A stretch of 64,000 bases of DNA from positions 1 through 64,000 of the forward strand of contig NZ_JAIUJS010000005.1 in assembly GCF_020166345.1 (NCBI RefSeq). Reading direction: 5' to 3'. Shown here in pieces: positions 51,650-60,704 of this stretch. This stretch comes from Winogradskyella vincentii. GTDB lineage: Bacteria > Bacteroidota > Bacteroidia > Flavobacteriales > Flavobacteriaceae. The notes below the pieces were generated by a model that was given only the letters and a program-made list of their open reading frames with translations, did no database searches and was not told the origin of the DNA. The translations under genes were made by a program, and so were the position numbers. Numbering within the stretch: the stretch's first letter is position 1; every line of letters starts with the position of its first letter.

Positions 51650-52801
51650 TTAAAGCTTAAAAATAGCATTTTTATATTGACTTTCTATCTTGTCCATTTG
51701 ATAATTATCAAGATATCTTAATCTATTTTCTTCCGCAATATTCTTAATCTGTTGATTGCTTAATTTTTTAATGTCACCAAGTACCTTAATTAGTGAATTA
51801 GAGTCACTAACATTAAACCAAAATTGATTTTTCAATCCTTTTAATCTCTCAGGCATTGCGCCAACCTTGGTTGAAATTATTAATCTAGCTGAAGCCATGG
51901 CTTCTAAACCAACAAAAGGTCCCGATTCTTCATAAGATGGAATAATTATTGCGTGGGTATCTTGAAATTGCTTAACTATTTCATCTTGATTTAAAAAGCC
52001 TAACAATTCAATATTTTTATTAGACTCTGACTTAACTCTCAATTCTTTCATTTGCTCACCGTCACCTACAATTTTAAGTGTTAGGTCAGTCTCTAACTTA
52101 TTAAATAATTCAACAAAATCCACTATACCTTTTTCTTCAGATATTCTACCAACATAAAGAAGGTTTTTGAAGGTCTCAACTGACTTTATCTGAAGCATCT
52201 CCTCCTCTTTGAATGTACACTGATCTATTAAGGTATAATTGTAGTTTTCTATGAATTCTAACTTTTTTGCATTAGACTCTGAATGATGAATAAACAATGT
52301 TATTTCTTTTAACCAATCCTTCTCTGTAATATCCGATTCTTTAATAGTAGTAGATGTTCTTAAAACTGTTGGCTTTTGTAAACCATGTGAATACTCAACT
52401 ATTTCTTTTAGATAATTACTAGTAAGTTGCATACAAAGAATAATAATGTCAAAATTGTTAATTTTAATCCTTAATTGATTTAATGCAAAATCTCGGTAAC
52501 CTAAACGTTTTGCTAGCGTATTACTTACGAATGAATATTTGTCCTTTTTTTGATTTGATTTAATTCGACTTAAATATGATAATATACGAAACCGAAAACT
52601 GTTTTTATAAATACACTCATTCAATGTTTGAACGATTTCGGTAGGGACAAAATCAAAAATCTGAGAAATTAAGGTAAGATTACCCGTAGATAATATTTCA
52701 ACATCGAAATCCTTAGATAAACTTTTGGCCATAAAACCCGTTTCTAATTCTCTCCCACCAAAATCGCCTATTGGACCAATGAATAATATCTTTTTTTTCA
52801 T
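51650..52801 (-). CDS. Glycosyltransferase family 4
   Basis: 383-residue GT-B enzyme: ILFIGPIGDFGGRELETGFM at the start, NLLYVGRISEEKGIVDFVEL in the donor domain and the E-x7-E motif EESGPFVGLEAMASARLIIS. Substrates unknown. Its start overlaps the upstream GT2 stop by 4 bases. Confidence 0.9.
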   Translation of the reverse strand: MKKKILFIGPIGDFGGRELETGFMAKSLSKDFDVEILSTGNLTLISQIFDFVPTEIVQTLNECIYKNSFRFRILSYLSRIKSNQKKDKYSFVSNTLAKRLGYRDFALNQLRIKINNFDIIILCMQLTSNYLKEIVEYSHGLQKPTVLRTSTTIKESDITEKDWLKEITLFIHHSESNAKKLEFIENYNYTLIDQCTFKEEEMLQIKSVETFKNLLYVGRISEEKGIVDFVELFNKLETDLTLKIVGDGEQMKELRVKSESNKNIELLGFLNQDEIVKQFQDTHAIIIPSYEESGPFVGLEAMASARLIISTKVGAMPERLKGLKNQFWFNVSDSNSLIKVLGDIKKLSNQQIKNIAEENRLRYLDNYQMDKIESQYKNAIFKL

Positions 52802-53643
52802 TTTGATTTACCAAATAATTTCAAAAGTTTGGCACTTATCCCAAGCTGAAGTGTTGCAAGTTTTCTAAAAAACGGTGATTTATCTATCACTTTCAAATAT
52901 CTAAACCTTTTATTGGTTTTTAAAAATTTCTCAAAAATATAGGTGTCATGTTCGTTATTAAATACACGAGGAAAATAAGCTCCTAAAACCCGTCTACGTT
53001 CGGCATAAACTTCTTTGTAGTTGTTCTCGTTTGAGGAAACACCCTTAGTATCAAAAACCGAAACAGTAACAGGCAATTTTAAAAATGACTCATTGTTTAG
53101 ACCCAATACTTTAACAAAAAATGCCCAATCTGAAACTATTTTGTACGACTCATCATAAAGTCCGTATGTTTTGAACAGACTCCTTTTGATGAAGCTTGAT
53201 GGGTGCGAAATTGCATTGCCTACCAAATAAGAAAAAGTAATTTTTTCTGGATGTTCGCGCAATCTAGGGCCAGCGTCTTCATCGAAAATAATATTGCCTG
53301 ACAAAACTGAATAATCTTTCTTTAAATAAGGCCTAACCATAGATACCACGTCCTTATTTTTAAGATAATCTCCACTATTAAGAAACAAAAGATATTTTCC
53401 ACTAGCCATTTTTATGCCTTTATTCATAGCATTATAAATACCTGAATCTGGCTCACTGATATAGTTCAATTTGCCATAGTTAAAGGATTTGATTACTTCA
53501 AGACTCTCATCTGTTGAGTTACCATCAATAATAATATGCTCAAATTCCTTAAGGTTTTGTGCATTTACACTATCCATTGTTATTTTAAGGCCAACAGCAT
53601 CGTTATAATTAATAGTGATTATTGATAATAGAAGTCGGGTCAT
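52798..53643 (-). CDS. Glycosyltransferase family 2, WcaA-like
   Basis: 281-residue GT-A enzyme: LLSIITINYNDAVGLKITMD, FEHIIIDGNSTDESLEVIKS, EPDSGIYNAMNKGIKMASGK and LLFLNSGDYL, where the SGD stands for the metal-binding DxD. It resembles WcaA-type galactosyl/glucosyl transferases. Substrates are inferred only. It is 10 bases after the sialyltransferase-like gene. Confidence 0.9.
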   Translation of the reverse strand: MTRLLLSIITINYNDAVGLKITMDSVNAQNLKEFEHIIIDGNSTDESLEVIKSFNYGKLNYISEPDSGIYNAMNKGIKMASGKYLLFLNSGDYLKNKDVVSMVRPYLKKDYSVLSGNIIFDEDAGPRLREHPEKITFSYLVGNAISHPSSFIKRSLFKTYGLYDESYKIVSDWAFFVKVLGLNNESFLKLPVTVSVFDTKGVSSNENNYKEVYAERRRVLGAYFPRVFNNEHDTYIFEKFLKTNKRFRYLKVIDKSPFFRKLATLQLGISAKLLKLFGKSK

Positions 53644-53653
53644 TCTGAATCAG

Positions 53654-54448
53654 TTATTTAATAAGTTGTGTTTGGGGATTTTTTTCAAATACATCAAAAT
53701 CTGAAAATGGATCATAATTAAAAATATTAAGTCCTTCTTGTTCAGCTTCTGTTTTTAATTTTTCATATTGCTGGTATAACTCGTACTCCTTATACAATCG
53801 CTCTTTTGGAAATGGTTGCTTTTGCTTTTCATAAGCAATTTCAATTCCGGCCTTATCCAGATAATACTCCAATGAAGGCCTATCATGACTATAAAAATGA
53901 GTGTATGGTTTTATGCATTGCCAATCATGATTTACACCAAAAATACCAGTGACTGGTATTCTGCAATAAATGGCTAATTGTAAGGCTACAATTGTGACAC
54001 TCCAAGGTGACAATATCGGTTTTGTGAAATCAACAGGGATTTCACCTCCATACGAATATAAATAAACCTCTCTTTCTTTAAATACCTCGTCAGCTACGTC
54101 TTTATCTCGTTTCTCAACTAAAAGAGGCACATCCTTTGGTAATACCTTATCACATCTCCTCCACCATTCTATCAAAACTTCATTCGTAATTGGCGGGTGT
54201 GACGCAGCAAATATGTGAATTTTCGGATTGATTAATTTTATTTCAGGATGCTCAAAAAAATTACCCACAGAAATTACCATATCATTAGAAAATCCTGATA
54301 AATCAAGTCGATTTATAGTTGAAGCTGATCCTAAAATTACTGCTTGTTCATAACTGGAAAAAATTGATTTCAATTCAATATTCCTACTATATAATTTATA
54401 TGGATTATTTACAATTCTTCTTATTCTTCTTTTAATTCGGGAAATCAT
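53654..54448 (-). CDS. Sialyltransferase-like protein, candidate nonulosonate transferase
   Basis: 264-residue protein without a standard GT2 or GT4 signature. A basic N-terminal segment (MISRIKRRIRRIVNNPYKLY) precedes QAVILGSASTINRLDLSGFS, LSPWSVTIVALQLAIYCRIP, VTGIFGVNH and THFYSHDRPSLEYY. From memory the order matches Campylobacter Cst-II (GT42): a Gly-rich CMP loop, a helix with a following Gly-Ile/Val-Asp/Asn stretch, and a late SHY/YSH-type histidine segment. DUF115/Maf proteins share this fold. Its place in the locus with neuABC supports a sialyl transfer role. It is unproven. Confidence 0.55.
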   Translation of the reverse strand: MISRIKRRIRRIVNNPYKLYSRNIELKSIFSSYEQAVILGSASTINRLDLSGFSNDMVISVGNFFEHPEIKLINPKIHIFAASHPPITNEVLIEWWRRCDKVLPKDVPLLVEKRDKDVADEVFKEREVYLYSYGGEIPVDFTKPILSPWSVTIVALQLAIYCRIPVTGIFGVNHDWQCIKPYTHFYSHDRPSLEYYLDKAGIEIAYEKQKQPFPKERLYKEYELYQQYEKLKTEAEQEGLNIFNYDPFSDFDVFEKNPQTQLIK

Positions 54449-54468
54449 TTCAAATGCTACTTTTCTAT

Positions 54469-55473
54469 TTAATTAGCTGATGGTGTTGTTCTGTAATTAT
54501 ACTGTGGATAATAAAATAAATCATATCCCTTTTTAAAAAATAGTATTAATCCTATACCAAGAATAATTTTAACTATATGATTTTTCAACTTTTTTGTACT
54601 TAACGTATAACCAACAAGATAATGGGAATGACTAAAAAATAACTTAAGTCTTTCAAAAAAATTGGGTTTTAATAAATTTAAGTTATAATAATTTACAGCT
54701 TGTCTGTAAAAAACATATTCCATTAATCTGTTTTCATCCTTTTTATTCTTCAGCACATTAAAAACAGTGTTGAAGTATTTAAAAACTGAATTTTGGGCTA
54801 AAAAAGATTTATCCGCACCTTTTGTAATGCTCTCTTGCCCAACTCTTACATAAAATAAAGCATCCTCCAGATATAAATAATTTGGGTTTAAAGACAACAT
54901 CCTAAAATGAAAATCACTTTCTTGGGCGCGTTGCATCGTTTCATCAAATAATTCTTTACCTAATAGAAACCTTTTTCTCCATAATGGGGCTGGTGTATAA
55001 AAAAACAAGCCATTAAGTAGATAATCTTCAAGATAATTATTTGAGATTAACACATGAGGTTTAATTGTCAATGCATCTACTTCAATTCCTTTTACAAACT
55101 TTCTTCCTAAGCAAGCGCAAAAATCAAGAGAATCTTCTTCTATTAGTTTTGATATCCTAGTCTGTAGAAATTCTGGATGCATGATATCATCACTATCAAA
55201 CCAATTAATAAAATCGCCTTTTGATATCTCAAATCCATAATTGCGACATGCATTTGCGCCCTTTGGTTTATCTTTTGGTCTTTTAATATACTGAAACCTT
55301 GAATCTGATTTTGCGTATGTGTTTAATAAATCATCAGTATTATCTGTACTACCGTCATCTACAACAATACACTCCCACATCTCATAGGATTGAGATAAAA
55401 TACTATCCAACGTTTCTGGCAAAATTTGCGCTCGATTAAAGGTCGGTATTATTATAGATATTAATCCCTTCAT
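54469..55473 (-). CDS. Glycosyltransferase family 2
   Basis: 334-residue GT-A enzyme: LISIIIPTFNRAQILPETLD, WECIVVDDGSTDNTDDLLNT and INWFDSDDIMHPEF with the Asp-Ser-Asp metal motif. An N-terminal half holds the catalytic fold; the C-terminal ~100 residues include basic and hydrophobic stretches (ILGIGLILFFKKGYD) that may anchor it. Substrates unknown. It is 4 bases after the next GT4 gene in the same strand. Confidence 0.9.
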   Translation of the reverse strand: MKGLISIIIPTFNRAQILPETLDSILSQSYEMWECIVVDDGSTDNTDDLLNTYAKSDSRFQYIKRPKDKPKGANACRNYGFEISKGDFINWFDSDDIMHPEFLQTRISKLIEEDSLDFCACLGRKFVKGIEVDALTIKPHVLISNNYLEDYLLNGLFFYTPAPLWRKRFLLGKELFDETMQRAQESDFHFRMLSLNPNYLYLEDALFYVRVGQESITKGADKSFLAQNSVFKYFNTVFNVLKNKKDENRLMEYVFYRQAVNYYNLNLLKPNFFERLKLFFSHSHYLVGYTLSTKKLKNHIVKIILGIGLILFFKKGYDLFYYPQYNYRTTPSAN

Positions 55474-55477
55474 TATA

Positions 55478-56713
55478 CTAAATCAAATTGTATAGATCTA
55501 TTATTTTCTTACTCTGAATCTTGCTGTTAAATTCTTTTACTACATATTCTCTGCCTGCTATTCCCATTTTATTAATTAAAGTAATATCAGTTATGAACAT
55601 CTCAATCTTGTTTACCAATTCTTCGATCTGCCCTTCCTCAACGATATAGCCCGTAATATTATTCTGAATAGTTTCTGGTATTCCACCACAATTAAAACCG
55701 ATAGCTGGTATACCAGTAGATTGAGCTTCAGCAGTAACCAAACCTTGACCTTCTGCTCTTCCATTTTCATCAGTTATTGATGTCATCAAAAATAAATGAC
55801 TATTGTTTAAAATTTCAATAACTTCTTTTTGAGTTTTAGTTTCAATTAGAGAAACATAATTTTCAATTCTTAATTCTGAAATAAGATTTTTAAGATTTTT
55901 ATACTCATCACCATAACCAACAATTGAATAATCAACTTGATGTCCTTTTTCTATTAGAGACTTTACTGCTTTGATACCAATGTGCTGACCTTTTAATTTT
56001 ATCAAACGTCCAACCGTAACTAATTTCAATGGGAAATGAACTTTTCTATCAATGAATTTAAACTTATCAACATCAACACCTACAGGATTTACAATTATTT
56101 TATCTTCTGGAACATTTAACAATCTAAGGTTATTTGCCAAATAGTTTGAACTTGTAATTATTAAGTCTGAATACTTAAATATTCCTCTATAATCAAACTT
56201 TAGTTTTAACCTGTTTTCTTCCGTTGAAAAAGTGTCATAACCATAAAAGGTGGTTACAATAGCTCCTTTGATTGCACCTATTTCCTTCATTTGAGCCAAT
56301 ACTTGACCACACACTGCAAAATGGCCATGAAATAAATCAAAATTGTGATATTTAATAAAAGTAGCGACCTGAAACCACATTTTTAGTGATTTAGCCTTAG
56401 TACCATATTTTCTTGAATTTAAGGTTTTAAAAAACACATGAGCATACCGAATATTTGTAAGCAGTACAAATATTGCCTTGAACAACCTTGATATTTTATT
56501 TTTAGGAATTTGCATATTGTAAGATGTTGCAATTTCATAAAGGTTGTATTTATTAAACAGATGTAATTGCGAAGTTGCTTCCTTTGGCGCTAAATTATTC
56601 ACCACTATATGAGGTTCAACACCCTCTTTAATAGTTTCTACAATATGATTAACTATAAATGTCTCAGATTTTGAAGGGAAATCATTTATTACATGAACTA
56701 TTTTTTGACTCAT
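55478..56713 (-). CDS. Glycosyltransferase family 4, colanic acid WcaL-like
   Basis: 411-residue GT-B enzyme. KIVHVINDFPSKSETFIVNH at the start is the form found in WcaL/AmsK-type transferases. The donor domain has LKLVTVGRLIKLKGQHIGIK and the motif GQGLVTAEAQSTGIPAIGFN. Substrates unknown. It is 4 bases after the GT2 gene at 56718. Confidence 0.9.
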   Translation of the reverse strand: MSQKIVHVINDFPSKSETFIVNHIVETIKEGVEPHIVVNNLAPKEATSQLHLFNKYNLYEIATSYNMQIPKNKISRLFKAIFVLLTNIRYAHVFFKTLNSRKYGTKAKSLKMWFQVATFIKYHNFDLFHGHFAVCGQVLAQMKEIGAIKGAIVTTFYGYDTFSTEENRLKLKFDYRGIFKYSDLIITSSNYLANNLRLLNVPEDKIIVNPVGVDVDKFKFIDRKVHFPLKLVTVGRLIKLKGQHIGIKAVKSLIEKGHQVDYSIVGYGDEYKNLKNLISELRIENYVSLIETKTQKEVIEILNNSHLFLMTSITDENGRAEGQGLVTAEAQSTGIPAIGFNCGGIPETIQNNITGYIVEEGQIEELVNKIEMFITDITLINKMGIAGREYVVKEFNSKIQSKKIIDLYNLI

Positions 56714-56717
56714 TAAT

Positions 56718-57674
56718 TCAAAGATTTAAATAATGACTTCCTTTTTCCTTGTTTACTGCCCTACTTTTTTGACATTCTAGCATTATTTCATTTAGGAGAC
56801 TTGTCTCTTTAAAACCATTTTTGACATGTTTAAAATTTAAACGTAAAAATGCAAACAGCAATTCTTTTCTAACTTGATTCTTTGCATACCTTATTTTCTC
56901 ACGCCAATTTTCAATATTAATGTCAGCAAATTTCATTTTACTTCTATAATCCAACTTGTAAAAATATGTTTCAGAATATTTTTCAACCTTGATATCTTTT
57001 CTATTACCAGTGTCATGCTTAACAATACAATTCGGAATTATGCCAACTTTGAAACCATGATATTTGAATCTTTGTACAAGATTAACATCTTCACCTAAGT
57101 GATTAAAAATCGGATCGAAACCTCCAACAATTAAAAATTTTTTTGCTTGTATAAACCAACATGCGGCTGCTACAAAGGGAACTTGATAGATTGGTTTCTT
57201 TTGTTTTCCTAGCACAAAATCCGAATAGAATTCGTTGTTATCATTTTGTGCAAGGTATTTTGAAAATGAAGTTTCAAGATTACCTCTATTCCAGTCGCAA
57301 TGAATTGGACTAATAATACCAAAATCCTCAAATTTATTAGATCCTTCAACAAGTTTCGAAATAGACCCATTTTCCATCTTGGCATCTTGATTAAGCAATA
57401 AGATATAATCTGCGTTTTCTTTTAAGGCATAAGATATACCAATGTTATTTGCTTTCCCGAATCCAAGATTTTCATTTTGCTTCAGTATAACAACATCTTC
57501 AAATTGCTCTTCTACTACATCTAAGGTTTCATCTGAAGATTGGTTGTCTACAACAATGACAGTTGTATCAGAAATAACTGAAGTAATGCATTCTTTTATC
57601 CATTGTGTCCCATTATATGTAACAATAACTGTAAAAACCTTTTTTTTAAAATCATTGTTCTTTACAGTTCCCAT
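56718..57674 (-). CDS. Glycosyltransferase family 2, rhamnosyltransferase-like
   Basis: 318-residue GT-A enzyme: FTVIVTYNGTQWIKECITSV, TTVIVVDNQSSDETLDVVEE, YILLLNQDAKM (with the metal-binding NQDA) and FVAAACWFIQAKKFLIVGGF. This form is typical of rhamnosyl- and related transferases. Substrates are inferred. It follows the methyltransferase gene by 7 bases. Confidence 0.88.
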   Translation of the reverse strand: MGTVKNNDFKKKVFTVIVTYNGTQWIKECITSVISDTTVIVVDNQSSDETLDVVEEQFEDVVILKQNENLGFGKANNIGISYALKENADYILLLNQDAKMENGSISKLVEGSNKFEDFGIISPIHCDWNRGNLETSFSKYLAQNDNNEFYSDFVLGKQKKPIYQVPFVAAACWFIQAKKFLIVGGFDPIFNHLGEDVNLVQRFKYHGFKVGIIPNCIVKHDTGNRKDIKVEKYSETYFYKLDYRSKMKFADINIENWREKIRYAKNQVRKELLFAFLRLNFKHVKNGFKETSLLNEIMLECQKSRAVNKEKGSHYLNL

Positions 57675-57681
57675 AAATTAA

Positions 57682-58380
57682 TTATAGCAGTTCATTTACT
57701 TTACTTTTATCAACCAAATTGATAAGACTAGTATCCTTCAATAAATCATCATATTTCAATTTGTTAACTCTATTAAAAATAGATTCATCTATATGTAATG
57801 CTTCGATAGGCACGTTGGTTTCAATATAGCCCAAACCATAATCGGTATCCAAAACATATAACTTCAATTTGTCCCCGTATTTTTCCTTTAGGTATACAAT
57901 TGTTTTCCAGACATCACCAGTCCACTCACCTGTCCACCCTTCAAGTTTCATGTCAATTGCCTCTTTAAAAGAATTAGCGAATGCAGATGCTGCTCTATTT
58001 GGAGGCATACAATCATGCATTACAATTACACCATTCTCATCCAAATGTCTTAATGAATTTAAAACATCTAATAAACTTGCCTTAAACGTGTGCAAACCAT
58101 CCACAAAAACAACTTGCGGTTTAAATTTAGATACGAATTTTTCGTGTTTGTCAAAAAAACTATCACTTGTGTGTTCAAAGAATCTATTGAATACATTATT
58201 TGCATTTTTAACAATCCACTTAATCTTTCGTTTTATTGGAATGTTAAATTGAGGATCAACTGCAACTTTATACTTACAGTTAATTGGGAAGAAAGATTCT
58301 CCTTTATAAGTACCAATTTCTAGATATCTTTTAAATCCTTTTTTATCAATTATTTCTTGTATTAAATCTACTCTATTCAT
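57682..58380 (-). CDS. Class I SAM-dependent methyltransferase
   Basis: 232-residue protein with the AdoMet-binding motif FKRYLEIGTYKGESF (residues ~16-30) and the acidic loop PQVVFVDGLHTFKASLLDVL (~89-108), followed by HDCMPPNR, characteristic of the Methyltransf_24 group. Its start overlaps the wzt end by 8 bases. In ABC-exported O-polysaccharides a methyl or phosphate cap often ends the chain and is recognised by Wzt, so chain termination is a plausible role. Confidence 0.88.
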   Translation of the reverse strand: MNRVDLIQEIIDKKGFKRYLEIGTYKGESFFPINCKYKVAVDPQFNIPIKRKIKWIVKNANNVFNRFFEHTSDSFFDKHEKFVSKFKPQVVFVDGLHTFKASLLDVLNSLRHLDENGVIVMHDCMPPNRAASAFANSFKEAIDMKLEGWTGEWTGDVWKTIVYLKEKYGDKLKLYVLDTDYGLGYIETNVPIEALHIDESIFNRVNKLKYDDLLKDTSLINLVDKSKVNELL

Positions 58381-59701
58381 CAGTAAACTTCTTGTCAGTT
58401 ATTTCTATAGTCCAATCTAACATAGGTCTCATCAAACCTGGCCACTTTCCTATATACGGCCCTCTAACACCTTCACCTTGAGTTGAATCATAAATTTCAA
58501 ATGTTAACAAATCTTTTTCTATTAAATGTATCATTTCAGGGTTATAGTTGCCCACAGCAACTAAAATACTAAAGCTTCCTTCAGCAAGTAAATTACCTGG
58601 AATCTTACAGGTTGAAGCAAATATTAAATCTGATTGCTTATGCTTTTGAATCCAATCCTTTGCAACAAACTCATTTGAGGCAAAGAGGGTTTGTTTTCTT
58701 TCATTTAAAATATGGAATATAGCAGTATTATTAAATTTCTTATTACTATCATAGTATTCTATAGTTAAAAAAAGATTTTCAGTAATATTAAATCTATTTC
58801 TTAGGTTGCCATCTTCATCCTTTAAATAAACCGATTTTAGTCTCACATAATCATTACCTGGTGCACTATTAATATCTGTCCAATTTATAAATGGCGCTCT
58901 ATTTTCGAAGTTTTTTAGATAAAAATTAATGGCCTCCGAGGTTTTTCCATTATAAGCGACTTTACCATTTATTAGAACTATAGTTCTATTAGTTAATTTC
59001 TCTATTGCATTCATATCATGACTTACAAATAACACCGTTCTTCCCTCACCTTGGCTTATATCCTGCATTTTGCCAATTGCCTTTTTCTGGAATTCAGCAT
59101 CTCCAACTGCTAAAACCTCATCTACAACCAATATATCTGGTTCTAAATGAGCCGCCACAGCAAAAGCCAGGCGTACCTTCATACCAGAAGAGTATCGCTT
59201 AACTGGTGTATCTATAAATCTTTCACAACCTGAAAAATCAATTATCTCGTCAATTCTCTCTTTAATTTCTGCTCTAGTCATACCAAGGATAGCACCATTG
59301 AGATAAACATTCTCTCGTCCAGTCATTTCAGGATGAAATCCAGTTCCTACCTCTAATAACGAAGCTATTCTGCCTTTAGTTTTAATTACTCCTTGTGTTG
59401 GTAACGTTACTCGAGAAAGAATTTTTAAAAGTGTAGACTTTCCTGCTCCATTTTTACCAATAATTCCTAGTACTTCTCCCTTATCAACCTCAAATGAAAT
59501 ATCATTTAAAGCCCAGATATAATCGGATTTCCCTTTGGTACTGCGAACATTAGTTTCAACAACTTTTAAATACGGATCTTCCTTACCTCTTACTTTGGAC
59601 CACCATCGATTTAAATCATGACTAATTGTACCAGTACCAACAAGTCCCAATCGGTATATTTTACCAACATTTTCAGCCCTTAAAATAACATTAGATTGCA
59701 T
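58373..59701 (-). CDS. wzt: Polysaccharide ABC transporter ATP-binding protein Wzt, extended C-terminal domain
   Basis: 442-residue exporter ATPase. Walker A GKNGAGKST (82-90), signature YSSGMKVRLAFAVAAHLEPD (170-189) and Walker B LVVDEVLAVGD (191-201) are complete. Residues ~290-442 form the additional Wzt C-terminal domain (VRLKSVYLKDEDGNLRNRFN, then GVRGPYIGKWPGLMRPM), a jelly-roll that in E. coli O9a recognises the capped polysaccharide. The N-terminal ~55 residues (LNRWWSKVRGKEDPYLKVVE) are typical. It overlaps wzm by one base. Confidence 0.94.
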   Translation of the reverse strand: MQSNVILRAENVGKIYRLGLVGTGTISHDLNRWWSKVRGKEDPYLKVVETNVRSTKGKSDYIWALNDISFEVDKGEVLGIIGKNGAGKSTLLKILSRVTLPTQGVIKTKGRIASLLEVGTGFHPEMTGRENVYLNGAILGMTRAEIKERIDEIIDFSGCERFIDTPVKRYSSGMKVRLAFAVAAHLEPDILVVDEVLAVGDAEFQKKAIGKMQDISQGEGRTVLFVSHDMNAIEKLTNRTIVLINGKVAYNGKTSEAINFYLKNFENRAPFINWTDINSAPGNDYVRLKSVYLKDEDGNLRNRFNITENLFLTIEYYDSNKKFNNTAIFHILNERKQTLFASNEFVAKDWIQKHKQSDLIFASTCKIPGNLLAEGSFSILVAVGNYNPEMIHLIEKDLLTFEIYDSTQGEGVRGPYIGKWPGLMRPMLDWTIEITDKKFTDE

Positions 59702-60573
59702 TAAATAGTATCTATAAAACTTTTTTCCGTTCTGTTAAAAATAACTAATCCAAACAAGAAAATTAAACAACTTATAATTGATGCGTAAACCAGCATGGCC
59801 GTGTTAATTTCTGTATTATCAAATACCATGGTTCTAAAGGCCTCAACAATTATTGCTATAGGGTTCCACTCAATAAGCCAATAATAATCAGGTAATTTGT
59901 CCTTGAAATAAGACATAGGATACATTACTGCTGAACCATACATTAATAATTGGACACCAAACTGAATTAGAAATTTCAAATCCCTGTATTTTGTAGTCAT
60001 TGATGTAATTATCATACCAAATCCTAATCCGAGCATTGCCATAAGTAAAACCAAAACAGGAAATAAGAATACCCTTAGCTGTGGCATTAAATTATAGCCA
60101 TCATCAGAGAGTATTTTAAAGTATAGATAAAACCCAACAAACAACACAAGCTGGATAGTATATTTCAATAAATTTGAAACAACAACAGACATTGGCATAA
60201 TAACTCTAGGGAAATATACTTTCCCAAATATATTTTCATTTTTCTTGAAGGTATCACTTGTACCAATAAGACAATCTTTAAAATAGTTCCACGTTGTTAC
60301 ACCAGCTAGATTAAACAAAAAATTAGGAATACCATCTCCTGTGGGTATATCTGCAAGATTATTAAAAATTAATGTAAATATTAAGGATGTAAAAAGTGGT
60401 TGCAAAAAGTACCAGAGCGGACCAAGAATAGTCTGCTTATATAAAGTAATTACATCTCTTTTAACAAATAGAACTAGTAAATCTCGATATCGCCAAATCT
60501 CCTTAAAATTAAAATCAATTAATTTTTTCTTTGAGGAAATAGTATATAACCAATTTTCTTCGGTCGTTTTCAA
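59701..60573 (-). CDS. wzm: Polysaccharide ABC transporter permease Wzm
   Basis: 290-residue permease of the ABC-2 polysaccharide export type with six transmembrane segments (~55-80, 90-110, 130-155, 165-190, 200-220, 258-280). The signature DVITLYKQTILGPLWYFLQP (~39-58) is present. The frame starts at TTG (60573), six bases after an in-frame TGA; the ATG at 60580 is in another frame, so TTG is the likely start. With wzt it moves the undecaprenyl-linked glycan across the inner membrane. It is 131 bases after the epimerase gene, possibly a new promoter. Confidence 0.93.
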   Translation of the reverse strand: MKTTEENWLYTISSKKKLIDFNFKEIWRYRDLLVLFVKRDVITLYKQTILGPLWYFLQPLFTSLIFTLIFNNLADIPTGDGIPNFLFNLAGVTTWNYFKDCLIGTSDTFKKNENIFGKVYFPRVIMPMSVVVSNLLKYTIQLVLFVGFYLYFKILSDDGYNLMPQLRVFLFPVLVLLMAMLGLGFGMIITSMTTKYRDLKFLIQFGVQLLMYGSAVMYPMSYFKDKLPDYYWLIEWNPIAIIVEAFRTMVFDNTEINTAMLVYASIISCLIFLFGLVIFNRTEKSFIDTI

Positions 60574-60704
60574 AAATCATATTTTATTAAGAGCGAATAT
60601 AATAAATGAAACCTTGCGAATTAATGAATTATAATTCCACTTATTAAGGTGATTTTAACAATTTAAAAATCTAGGAAAAGAGTTTTGAAAATTTAAAGCA
60701 CTAG

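Noticed and set aside
57869-58252. 127-codon plus-strand frame inside the methyltransferase gene
   Set aside because: Antisense to a conserved frame and lacks any recognisable domain or start context.
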